64,000 nucleotides of DNA from Microbacterium sp. Nx66 (GTDB taxonomy: Bacteria > Actinomycetota > Actinomycetes > Actinomycetales > Microbacteriaceae): assembly GCF_904066215.1 (NCBI RefSeq), contig NZ_LR880474.1, positions 3,162,001 through 3,226,000 of the forward strand, given 5' to 3'. The notes under the pieces were generated by a model. It ran no database searches. It worked only from the letters and a program-made list of their open reading frames with translations, and had not been told where the DNA came from. This document shows positions 1-7,308 of this stretch, piece after piece (position 1 is the stretch's first letter; each line of letters starts with the position of its first letter). The translations under genes were made by a program, and so were the position numbers.

Positions 1-1128
1 CTCGGCGGTCATCCACTCCAGCGTCTCGATGCTCTGCCGGTACGCCTCGACGAGGTTCGCGACGAGCTCGTCCATGGCGGCCTTCGCCGTCGGCGGGTAG
101 TGCCGCTCGACGTAGACCTTGCCGATCGCCTCGCCGAGCGCCCCCTCGGTGACCGACACGCCCCGCTTCCAGCGCTCGCGGATCGTGGGGACGCCGGTGA
201 GCTGGGTGCCGTAGAACGAGAAGTTCTCCTGCACGAGGTCGTCGGTGAGGTAGGGCGCCGCCGCGTGCACGACCTTCGCACGCAGCCAGGCCTTCCAGTC
301 GTCCAGCCGCTCGGGAGTGAGCAGGCCGCCCAGCCCTTCGAAGAAGCTCGGCTGCGCGACGACGACCTCGTCGAACGCCCGCGGGTTCGTCGGCGTCACG
401 GCCTCGCGCCACGGGGTGAGGTCGACGCCGGTGAGGGCCTGGAGCTCGTCCCACGTCTTGAGGTTGTAGGTCGCCACCGCGTCACGGCTGCGCACGTTGT
501 CCCAGTGGTGCCCGGCGAGCTCGGTCTCCAGGGCGATGGAGCGCTCGGCCTGCGCGGCGGCATCGGCGACACCGGCGAGAGCGAGCAGGCGCTCGAGGTG
601 CTCCCGGTACGCCGCGCGGGTCTCTGCGAAGGTGTCGAGACGGAAGTAGCTCTCGTCCGGCAGCGAGAGTCCGGCCTGCACGAGCACCGGGAGGTAGCGC
701 TCCGGGTTCCCGGGGTCGCCGTCGACATAGAGGCCGATCACCGCCGCCCGGCCCTCCCGGTCGTAGGTCCCCACGGTGCGCAGGAAGGCCGGGATGCCGT
801 CGATCGCGTCGATCTCGGCGAACGTCTCGGCCAGCGGGGTCACACCGGCGGCGGCGATGCGATCGGTGTCCATGAAGCTCGCGAAGAGGTCGCCGATCTT
901 GCGGGCGAGAGTCCCCTCCTCCGCCTCCTGCGACTCCTCGACGATCGCGCGCACATCCTTCTCGGCCTGCTCGGCCAGCAGATGGAAGGAGCCCCAGCGC
1001 GCCTTGTCTCCGGGGATCTCGGTGCGAGCGATCCAGGCGCCGTTCACGTGACGGTAGAGATCGTCCTGCGGGCGGATGTCGGGGCTGAGGTCGTCGAGCG
1101 CGAGGCCCGCGGGAAGCACATCGGTCAT
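1..1128 (-). CDS. M13 family metallopeptidase, N-terminal part (runs off the window)
   Basis: The reading frame is open from an ATG at 1128 to the window edge, giving the first 376 residues. The start (MTDVLPAGLALDDLSPDIRP) followed by QDDLYRHVNGAW matches the N-terminus of neprilysin/PepO-like zinc endopeptidases, usually about 640-700 residues. The visible part is the helical N-terminal domain that covers the active site. The HExxH and ExxxD zinc motifs would lie in the missing C-terminal half, so catalytic competence cannot be judged. No signal peptide is visible, which fits the cytoplasmic actinobacterial members. It is transcribed away from the two-component locus and shares no operon with it. 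Confidence 0.9.
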   Translation of the reverse strand, partial: MTDVLPAGLALDDLSPDIRPQDDLYRHVNGAWIARTEIPGDKARWGSFHLLAEQAEKDVRAIVEESQEAEEGTLARKIGDLFASFMDTDRIAAAGVTPLAETFAEIDAIDGIPAFLRTVGTYDREGRAAVIGLYVDGDPGNPERYLPVLVQAGLSLPDESYFRLDTFAETRAAYREHLERLLALAGVADAAAQAERSIALETELAGHHWDNVRSRDAVATYNLKTWDELQALTGVDLTPWREAVTPTNPRAFDEVVVAQPSFFEGLGGLLTPERLDDWKAWLRAKVVHAAAPYLTDDLVQENFSFYGTQLTGVPTIRERWKRGVSVTEGALGEAIGKVYVERHYPPTAKAAMDELVANLVEAYRQSIETLEWMTAE

Positions 1129-1173
1129 GCGCTCCAGCCTATGGCCGGGGTCCCCCACGGTGTCCAGACGGCG

Positions 1174-2331
1174 TCACGGATGCCCAGGGGCCCCCACGGG
1201 GAGCGAGACGTTCATGCGGAACCCGGCGGCGGTGCGCTCGGCGAAGACGTCACCGCCGTGCGCACGCGCGAGGCCTCTGGCGATGGACAGCCCGAGCCCG
1301 GCACCCGACGCGACCCCGTCCTCGTCGCCGGCCGTCGCTCGCGCCGTGTCCTCGCGCCAGCCGACGTCGAACATCCGATCCAGGTCCTCCACCGCCACAC
1401 CGGCCCCTTGATCCAGCACCCCCAGGACGAGGCGGTCCCGGTCGACCATCGTCGCGGACAGCACGATCTCCGTGCCCGGAGGGGCGTGCCGGACGGCGTT
1501 CGTGAGCAGGTTCACCACGATCCTGCCGAGCTGATGCGGATCGGCCCAGAGCACCGGACCGGCGATCCCGCGCTCGACGATGCGGAGGTCGCGCTTCGCC
1601 GCGGCGGCCGCGACGTCGGCCACCGCATCGGAGACGACATCCCACAGGACCACCTGCTCGGTCTGCAGTTGCACCGCGCCGGACGTGAGGCGGGACAGCT
1701 CGAAGAGGTCGTCGACCATCCGGCTCATCGTCTCCACCTGTCCCCGCACCTGACCGGCGAAGCGCTCCGGAGCGACCGCAACGCCGTCCTCCACCGCCTC
1801 GGCGAGCACACGGACCGCGGTGAGTGGGGTGCGCAGGTCGTGCGAGATCCAGGCGAAGAAGCGCCGACGGGCGGAGTCCAGCCGCACCAGCTCGGCCCTC
1901 GCCGCATCCACCTCGGCCGAGACCACCGCGAGCTGTGTCGAGAGGCCGGCGAGCTCCCGAGAGGCCGCCGCGTCCACCACCGCGTCGTCCGTTCGACCGA
2001 TCCTGCCCAGCGATACCGAGAACCCCTCGACCCAGGCACGCACCGTCCGCGCCATGCACCACGCCATGCCCAGACCGAGCACGAGCGAGACCGCGATCAC
2101 GGTGAGGAGGATCGTCAGGTCGTGGGCGGAGAGGTACATCTCGAGTGCGATCGCCACCACGGCCCCCGCCATCGCGACCGTGCCCGCACTCGCCACGACC
2201 ATCAGCTGTGCGCGGAGTCCGCGACGCCGAAGGGCTCGCAGGAGAAGTACGGCGGTGAGGGCGACGACGATCGCCACCAGCAGGCTCGTGACGACGATCT
2301 GCAGGACGACCGCACCGGAGGGCATCGTCAT
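1174..2331 (-). CDS. Sensor histidine kinase (HisKA/HATPase_c)
   Basis: The product is a 385-residue membrane kinase. Hydrophobic stretches at about residues 6-31, 41-63 and 70-93 form the sensor part, and there is no large extracellular loop. The H-box SHDLRTPL puts the phosphorylated histidine near residue 164. N-box (NLLTNAVRHAPPG), G1 (DQGAGV) and G2 (GAGLGLSIA) are all intact. The ATG at 2331 overlaps the stop of the upstream response regulator by one base (TGATG), so translation is probably coupled. The frame stays open further upstream, but that part lies inside the regulator gene. The kinase is intact while its partner is broken, so the pathway may be inactive unless the frameshift is a sequencing error. 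Confidence 0.9.
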   Translation of the reverse strand: MTMPSGAVVLQIVVTSLLVAIVVALTAVLLLRALRRRGLRAQLMVVASAGTVAMAGAVVAIALEMYLSAHDLTILLTVIAVSLVLGLGMAWCMARTVRAWVEGFSVSLGRIGRTDDAVVDAAASRELAGLSTQLAVVSAEVDAARAELVRLDSARRRFFAWISHDLRTPLTAVRVLAEAVEDGVAVAPERFAGQVRGQVETMSRMVDDLFELSRLTSGAVQLQTEQVVLWDVVSDAVADVAAAAAKRDLRIVERGIAGPVLWADPHQLGRIVVNLLTNAVRHAPPGTEIVLSATMVDRDRLVLGVLDQGAGVAVEDLDRMFDVGWREDTARATAGDEDGVASGAGLGLSIARGLARAHGGDVFAERTAAGFRMNVSLPVGAPGHP

Positions 2332-3025
2332 CAGCCGTCCCCTCTCGCCACGAAACGGTAGCCGACGCCCCATTCGGTGAGCAGATGGCGCGGGTCCTGC
2401 GGATCCTCCTCGACCTTCTCCCGCAGGCGCCTGACGTGGACCGTCACCGTCGACAGATCGCCGACGGTCCATCCCCAGACCTCGCGGAGGATCTCGTCGC
2501 GCCCCAGCGCACGGTCGTCATTGCGCACGAGGAAGACCAGCAGTTCGTACTCCCTGCTCGTCAGGGCGATCTCGTCTCCGCGCACCCACGCGCGCCGCCG
2601 GAGCAGATCGATCGCGAAGGCGCCGGCCCTGAGCTCCCCGGACGCGGCCTGCGCGGCGTGCGAGCGGCGGACGAGGGCCGCGATCCGCAGGGACAGCTCC
2701 CGCATCGAGAACGGCTTGGCCAGGTAGTCGTCGACACCGAACGCGAAGCCGTCGATACGGTCCTCCACCTCGCCGAGGGCGGTGAGCATCATGATCGGGA
2801 CATCGGACGCGGCGCGCAGCTCACGACAGAGCTCATCGCCGCTGATGCCCGGCAGCATGCGGTCGACGATCACGACATCGGGCACGTCTCCCGCAGCGCC
2901 GTTCGTGCCGAGACGCCGTCGCCGAAGCTCGAGACCGCATAGCCGTGCGTACGCAGATACTCCCCCACGGCCTCGCGCACCGTGGGGTCGTCCTCCACGA
3001 CCGCGACTGTGACGACGCCTTCCAT
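2331..3025 (-). pseudogene. OmpR-family response regulator split by a frameshift
   Basis: An ATG at 3025 starts MEGVVTVAVVEDDPTVREAV, the beginning of a receiver domain with its acidic pair EDD. This frame ends in a stop near 2870, just after ARTALRETC. The rest of the receiver (DVVIVDRMLPG with the phospho-acceptor Asp, then MMLTALGE and AKPF) and a winged-helix output domain (LTSREYELL to WGVGYRFVARGDG) continue in another frame to 2331. The frames join near 2880-2895, and one extra base there would restore a normal protein of about 231 residues. It directly precedes and overlaps the kinase gene. The cause is either a real one-base deletion or a sequencing error; the sequence alone cannot decide. 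Confidence 0.85.
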
Positions 3026-3182
3026 GCGGTCGAGGGTAGCTCCCGCGGCCACGGCGGTCGGCGGATCCTTACAGTTCCGAAATGTCTTCCCCGTCCTGCT
3101 CCGGTGCTTCCTAGCGTGCTGTGCAGCACGTCCGTCCGGCATTCGCCGGGCGGGCTCTTCCCGCACCGGACAGGAGATCCTC

Positions 3183-3632
3183 ATGCGCAAGACCCTTCTC
3201 GCCACGACCGCCGCCCTCGGGCTCGCCCTCGCCCTCACCGCCTGCAGTCCCCAGGACTCCGGCGCTTCCTCCGCGCCGTCGTCCTCCTCCTCCCAGAGCA
3301 CCACCAAGAGCTCGGCGAGCACGGACACCGCCGCCAGGACCGGGGAGTTCGCCGGCCTGAACGGCAAGAAGGTGGCCGGCACCGTCTCGGTCTCCGACGG
3401 CGAAGTGATGCTGACGGAGTTCTCCTCGGACGAGGGGCCCGATCTGCACGTGTACCTCGCGGACGGCACCGATGAAGCCGCGATCGCCGCCGGCATGCTC
3501 GTCGACGCGGTCTCGTACGACACCGCCACGCAGACCTTCGCTCTGGACGGAGTGAAGGCCGGGGAGTACTCGCACGTCGTCATCTACTGCGACAAGGCGA
3601 AGGCCGTCTTCGGGGCAGCCGAGCTGTCATGA
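3183..3632 (+). CDS. DM13-domain lipoprotein
   Basis: This is a 149-residue secreted lipoprotein. The signal peptide MRKTLLATTAALGLALALTAC has a lipobox with Cys21 as the lipidation site, followed by a Ser/Thr-rich linker to about residue 48. The rest matches the DM13 domain (GEFAGLNGKK, EFSSDEGPDLHVYL, VIYCDKAKAVFG), including the conserved Cys near the end. DM13 is thought to take part in redox or electron transfer outside the membrane, but the function is not firmly established. AGGAG at 3172-3176 sets the start at 3183. Its stop overlaps the start of the DoxX gene (ATGA). It is divergent from the adjacent two-component system, which may control it. Confidence 0.85.
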   Translation: MRKTLLATTAALGLALALTACSPQDSGASSAPSSSSSQSTTKSSASTDTAARTGEFAGLNGKKVAGTVSVSDGEVMLTEFSSDEGPDLHVYLADGTDEAAIAAGMLVDAVSYDTATQTFALDGVKAGEYSHVVIYCDKAKAVFGAAELS

Positions 3633-4105
3633 CCGCGCCACGATCCGCTCGCCTCGTGATCGGCTCGCTGCTGGGGGCGGCCGCCCGGGTCGCGGTCGGG
3701 GTCCTGTGGCTCATCGAGGGTGTCCTCAAGTACCGGGCGGGCTTCGGGGCCGCTGACATCGAGCTCGTGGCGCAGAGCGCGCAGGGGAACACGAGGGTGC
3801 CGGCGTTCTTCGATCCGCTCGGCGCGGCGATGGCCTCGGCGTCTCCGTTCTTCGGGGCGGTGGTCCCGGCGCTGGAGGTCGGTCTCGGCATCCTCCTCGT
3901 GGCGGGGCTGCTCACCCGAACGGTCGCCTTCGTCTCGGCCGGGACCCTGGCGCTCTACTGGAGCGCGGATCAGTTGATCGCACAGTACCCGGTGATGCTG
4001 GTGCTGTCCGCGACGGTGCTGCTGATCGTCACCGCCGGACGATTCGGGGTGGACGGCTGGATGCAGGCGCGGCGGGCGCGCACGGTGGAGGGAACGGAGG
4101 GCTGA
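3629..4105 (+). CDS. DoxX-family membrane protein
   Basis: A 158-residue protein with four hydrophobic segments and the DoxX pattern: GVLWLIEGVLKYRAGF near the N-terminus, EVGLGILLVAGLLTR in the middle, and a closing segment before GRFGVDGW. DoxX-like proteins are small membrane proteins linked to thiol/redox and oxidative stress functions in actinobacteria. The exact role here is unknown. The 4-nt overlap with the DM13 lipoprotein gene shows that the two are translated together, so a joint membrane/extracytoplasmic redox role is a reasonable inference. Confidence 0.82.
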   Translation: MTAPRSARLVIGSLLGAAARVAVGVLWLIEGVLKYRAGFGAADIELVAQSAQGNTRVPAFFDPLGAAMASASPFFGAVVPALEVGLGILLVAGLLTRTVAFVSAGTLALYWSADQLIAQYPVMLVLSATVLLIVTAGRFGVDGWMQARRARTVEGTEG

Positions 4106-4106
4106 G

Positions 4107-4652
4107 TCATCCCCGGCGCCGACGACCGAAACGTCGGCGCCGGGATGGCGCCTCGGGCGGGGCGGCACGCGTCGCCCGGCGCTCCGCCCATGCGACGACC
4201 TCGGCGTCGACATCGCGCAGCGGTGTCACGACGGGTGGCCCGCCCTGCAGCTGCCTGCGCGCCTCGCGCACGCGGCGGTTGAAGTCCTCGAGCACCTCAC
4301 GGACGTCGGATTCCCTGCCGAGGAGGTCGAGCTGGCCGTCGAGCTCCCGGTCCTCGGTGCGCAGCAGGATCGCGGGAGGGCCGAGCCCGGTCAGCCCCTC
4401 CGTCTCGATCTTCCGACGGATCCACCAGTCCGGGTCGTGGTGGTCTCCGAGCCCTTCGAGCGGCTTCCCGGCGCCCGGCAGGTCGTCGAAGTCGCCGCGA
4501 CGGATGGCGACCTGGATGGCGGACTCGACGAAGGCGGCTCGATCGACCGCCGCCGCGGACGGGGCACCGGTCTCGCCGTCGTCCTCAGCACCACCACCAC
4601 CCTGCTGCCGTCGGGCCCGATAACGCGCGGCCGCCTCCCGGGGATCCGTCAT
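4107..4652 (-). CDS. DUF1992 (DnaJ-C28-like) domain protein
   Basis: A 181-residue soluble protein. The central block FVESAIQVAIRRGDFDDLPG, GAGKPL, then DPDWWIRRKIETEG is the signature of the DUF1992 family, also called the DnaJ homologue subfamily C member 28 conserved domain. The helical part LDLLGRESDVREVLEDFNRRVREARRQ follows, then a basic Arg-rich tail. GGAGG lies a few bases before the ATG at 4652. It ends one base from the convergent DoxX gene. No enzymatic activity is known for the family. Confidence 0.85.
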   Translation of the reverse strand: MTDPREAAARYRARRQQGGGGAEDDGETGAPSAAAVDRAAFVESAIQVAIRRGDFDDLPGAGKPLEGLGDHHDPDWWIRRKIETEGLTGLGPPAILLRTEDRELDGQLDLLGRESDVREVLEDFNRRVREARRQLQGGPPVVTPLRDVDAEVVAWAERRATRAAPPEAPSRRRRFGRRRRG

Positions 4653-4734
4653 GATGCGCCTCCGTCCGCTCGGAGCTCCTCCTTCACCCTACGTCCGGTC
4701 GAGGCCGGAGGTCTCGGGGGTCGACGACAGGTCA

Positions 4735-4740
4735 TAGGCT
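4735..4740 (+). promoter_or_regulatory. Putative -10 box of a leaderless transcript (MATE gene)
   Basis: TAGGCT ends six bases before the ATG at 4747. That is the distance expected if transcription starts at the A of the start codon. The GGAGG touching the ATG is too close to act as a ribosome site. Confidence 0.55.
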
Positions 4741-4746
4741 CGGAGG

Positions 4747-6069
4747 ATGGCCGCCCGCACCTCCCTGAACCGCGAGATCCTGCGCCTGGCCGTCCCCGCG
4801 CTCGGCGCCCTCATCGCGGAGCCGGCCTTCCTCATCGTCGACGCCGCCCTCGTCGGCCACCTCGGCACCGTCCCCCTCGCCGGACTCGGCATCGCCGGAG
4901 CCGTGCTGCAGACGATCGTCGGCCTCATGGTGTTCCTCGCGTACTCCACCACCCCCGCGGTCGCGCGTCGGTTCGGGGCCGGGCGTCCGGGAGAGGCGGT
5001 CTCGGTCGGGATCAACGGCATGTGGCTGGCGCTCGGCCTGGGTGCCGTGCTCGCCGTCGTCGGCGCTGTCTCCTCCCCCTGGCTCGTCTCGCTGTTCGGG
5101 GCGAGCCCCGAGGTCGCGGCCCAGGCGAACGAGTACCTCGTGATCTCGATGTGGGGTCTCCCCGCGATGCTCATCGTGTTCGCCGCCACGGGGCTGCTGC
5201 GGGGAATGCAGGACACCATGACGCCGCTGTGGATCGCGGGACTCGGCTTCGCGGCGAACGCCCTGCTGAACTGGCTCTACATCTACGGACTCGGCTGGGG
5301 CATCGCCGGCTCCGCGGCGGGCACCGTGACGGCGCAGTGGGGCATGGTCGCGGCGTACGCGCTCGTGGTCCGGCGTCTCGCGACCCGGCACAGCGCCTCG
5401 TTGCGTGCCCAGCGCGACGGTCTGCGCCACACCGCGACGTCGGGCGGCTGGCTGTTCCTCCGCACCGTGAGCCTGCGCGTCGCCCTGCTCGCGACCGTCG
5501 CCGTGGCGACGGGGATCGGCACCGAGGAGCTCGCCGGCTGGCAGATCGTGTTCACCATCTTCTCGGCGGCGGCGTTCGCGCTCGACGCGCTCGCGATCGC
5601 CGCGCAGGCGCTGATCGGCAAGGAGCTGGGCGCCGGGGACGAGGAGCAGGTGCGCCGCGTGCTGGCGCGGACGGTCGCATGGGGGGCCTGGTTCGGGGTC
5701 GTGGTCGGCGCCGTCATCGCCGCCCTCTCCGGGGTGCTCGGCATCGTCTTCACCGGCGACCGGGCCGTGGCGGAGGTGGTGCAGCCGGCCCTGCTCGTGC
5801 TCGCGGTGGCGCAGCCGATCGCGGGCGTGGTGTTCGTGCTCGACGGCGTGCTCATGGGGGCCGACGACGCCCGGTACCTGGCGATCGCGGGCGGTCTGAA
5901 CCTCGTGCCGTTCCTGCCCGCTTTGGGCATCATCGCCGCGACGGGGATCGACGGCACCGCCGGCCTCGTGTGGCTGGCCGTCGCGTTCTTCGGGGTGTAC
6001 CTGCTCGCACGGCTGGCGACGCTGGGGTGGCGAGTGCGCTCCGGGCGATGGCTCGCCGCGTCCGCATAA
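4747..6069 (+). CDS. MATE-family efflux transporter (DinF-like)
   Basis: A 440-residue membrane protein with about twelve hydrophobic helices arranged as two homologous halves, as in the multidrug and toxic compound extrusion family. The start (NREILRLAVPALGALIAEPAF, with VDAALVGHLG following) is typical of the DinF branch. Members export organic cations or toxic metabolites using a Na+ or H+ gradient; the substrate here cannot be told from the sequence. It is transcribed alone from a probable leaderless promoter. The next gene on the strand lies 120 bp further on. Confidence 0.9.
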   Translation: MAARTSLNREILRLAVPALGALIAEPAFLIVDAALVGHLGTVPLAGLGIAGAVLQTIVGLMVFLAYSTTPAVARRFGAGRPGEAVSVGINGMWLALGLGAVLAVVGAVSSPWLVSLFGASPEVAAQANEYLVISMWGLPAMLIVFAATGLLRGMQDTMTPLWIAGLGFAANALLNWLYIYGLGWGIAGSAAGTVTAQWGMVAAYALVVRRLATRHSASLRAQRDGLRHTATSGGWLFLRTVSLRVALLATVAVATGIGTEELAGWQIVFTIFSAAAFALDALAIAAQALIGKELGAGDEEQVRRVLARTVAWGAWFGVVVGAVIAALSGVLGIVFTGDRAVAEVVQPALLVLAVAQPIAGVVFVLDGVLMGADDARYLAIAGGLNLVPFLPALGIIAATGIDGTAGLVWLAVAFFGVYLLARLATLGWRVRSGRWLAASA

Positions 6070-6188
6070 GTCCTCCACAACCGACGGAGAGGACGACTTA
6101 TCCCCCGCCGCCGGGCAGAGCGGAATACAGCACCCCGCACCCCTCGCGCTTCCGACGAACATGGAGCGACACTGAAGGGATGCTGGGG

Positions 6189-6506
6189 ATGAACGACGCA
6201 CAGGTATGGACGACGATCGGAGTCCTTGCCACGGGCATGTACGCCACGATCACTCTCATGGCGACCATGTTCGTGAGGATCATCAAGACGGAGATCGGCA
6301 CGGTTCGCACCGAGATCGGCGGGATCAAGGGCGAGATCGTCGGGATCAAGGGTGAGATCGGCGGGATCAAGGGCGAGATCGTCGGCGTGAAATCCGAGAT
6401 CGGGGATCTCCGGAAGGAGGTGCACGGCCTGAGCCGGCGCATGGACGGCCTCGACCGCGACGTCAGCGCGATCTCGCGACACCTGTTCGGTATCGATCCG
6501 GCCTGA
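6189..6506 (+). CDS. Small membrane-anchored protein with a seven-residue coiled-coil repeat
   Basis: A 105-residue hypothetical protein. One hydrophobic segment (about residues 5-28, VWTTIGVLATGMYATITLMA) is followed by a helical tail built from consecutive seven-residue units such as EIGGIKG, EIVGIKG and EIGDLRK, then HGLSRRMDGLDRDVSAI. GAAGGG at 6174-6179 lies nine bases before the ATG at 6189. An in-frame ATG at 6180 touches that box and is less likely. Residues of the tail recur in heptad spacing, suggesting a coiled coil that may oligomerise. I do not recognise a function. A protein of the same plan, with a different repeat, is at 22969-23271. Confidence 0.7.
   Translation: MNDAQVWTTIGVLATGMYATITLMATMFVRIIKTEIGTVRTEIGGIKGEIVGIKGEIGGIKGEIVGVKSEIGDLRKEVHGLSRRMDGLDRDVSAISRHLFGIDPA
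6291..6437 (+). repeat. Seven tandem 21-bp units in coding sequence
   Basis: Units begin GAGATC (or GAGGTG) at 6291, 6312, 6333, 6354, 6375, 6396 and 6417. The middle three or four are nearly identical (GAGATCGGCGGGATCAAGGG plus one base) and the outer ones have drifted. Each unit encodes one heptad of the coiled-coil tail. Confidence 0.9.
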
Positions 6507-6528
6507 CGGAGCCGACCGGCCGCGCTGG

Positions 6529-7194
6529 TCACTCCGCGTGGCGACGGCACCACTCGTACATGATGACAGCGGCGGCGGCACTCGCGTTGATCGAGCGGGT
6601 CGAGCCGTACTGCGTGATCTCGATGTGACCCGAGGCGGCCGCCAATGCCTCCGGGGACAACCCGGGCCCCTCCTGACCGAAGAGGAGGACACAGGAGCGC
6701 GGCAGGTCGGCACGATCGACCGGCACGGCCCCGTCGACGTTGTCGATCGCGATGACGGGCAGCCCTTCCGCCGCGGCCCAGGCGGCGAACGCGGCGATGT
6801 CCTCGTGGTGCACGACATGCTGATAGCGGTCGGTCACCATGGCGCCCCGCTTGTTCCAGCGACGGCGACCGATGATGTGCACCGTGTCGGCGAGGAACGC
6901 GTTGGCGCTGCGCACGATGGAACCGATGTTCATGTCGTGCTGCCAGTTCTCGATCGCGACGTGGAACGGATGACGCCGCGTGTCGAGGTCGGCGACGATC
7001 GCCTCCATGCGCCAGTAGCGGTAGCGGTCGATCACGTTCCGCGTGTCGCCCTCCGCGAGGAGTTCCGGATCGTACTGGTCTCCCCGCGGCCAGGCCGACG
7101 GTCCCCCCGACCAGGGTCCGACGCCGTATCCGGGCTGCGCCGGAGACCCACCGGGGGCGGTCGGGTCCGAGCTCTCGGGGCGCTGCGCATCCAT
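6529..7194 (-). CDS. TrmH/SpoU-family RNA 2'-O-methyltransferase
   Basis: A 221-residue enzyme of the knotted SPOUT class. All three family motifs are present: motif 1 NIGSIVRSANAFL, motif 2 LFGQEGPGLSPEAL and motif 3 ITQYGSTRSINASAAAAVIM. These form the trefoil knot that binds S-adenosylmethionine. Such enzymes methylate ribose 2'-OH groups in tRNA or rRNA; the target is not predictable here. The first 50 residues are Pro/Gly-rich and not part of the fold. It is divergent from mntH with 105 bp between them. Confidence 0.88.
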   Translation of the reverse strand: MDAQRPESSDPTAPGGSPAQPGYGVGPWSGGPSAWPRGDQYDPELLAEGDTRNVIDRYRYWRMEAIVADLDTRRHPFHVAIENWQHDMNIGSIVRSANAFLADTVHIIGRRRWNKRGAMVTDRYQHVVHHEDIAAFAAWAAAEGLPVIAIDNVDGAVPVDRADLPRSCVLLFGQEGPGLSPEALAAASGHIEITQYGSTRSINASAAAAVIMYEWCRRHAE

Positions 7195-7264
7195 CCCGCC
7201 AGGCTATCGCCGTGTCGGCCGTCTCCCCGTCGGCGAAGAGGTCGCCAGAATCATCTCGCAGATA

Positions 7265-7308
7265 TTTAGGCATACCGAAAAATAGGCTACGGTTTCGGTG
7301 TGCCTAAA
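7265..7308 (+). promoter_or_regulatory. Paired palindromic operator at the mntH promoter (candidate MntR site)
   Basis: TTTAGGCATACCGAAA (7265-7280) and TTTCGGTGTGCCTAAA (7293-7308) are inverted copies of each other at 15 of 16 positions. Each is also an imperfect dyad of TTTAGGYA half-sites. The 12 bases between them and the first base of the right arm carry TAGGCT and TACGGT, candidate -10 boxes; TACGGT (7288-7293) is six bases from the GTG start. A DtxR/MntR-type regulator bound here would cover the promoter. A gene for such a regulator lies at 8948. Confidence 0.75.

Noticed and set aside
100..2361. Plus-strand open frame of 753 codons opposite the peptidase and kinase genes
   Set aside because: High-GC antisense frame with His/Arg/Glu-rich composition and no family match, while the minus strand has clear motifs for both proteins.
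6291..6437. Non-coding repeat
   Set aside because: The 21-bp units keep one reading frame, encode regular heptads and lie in a gene with a plausible ribosome site.
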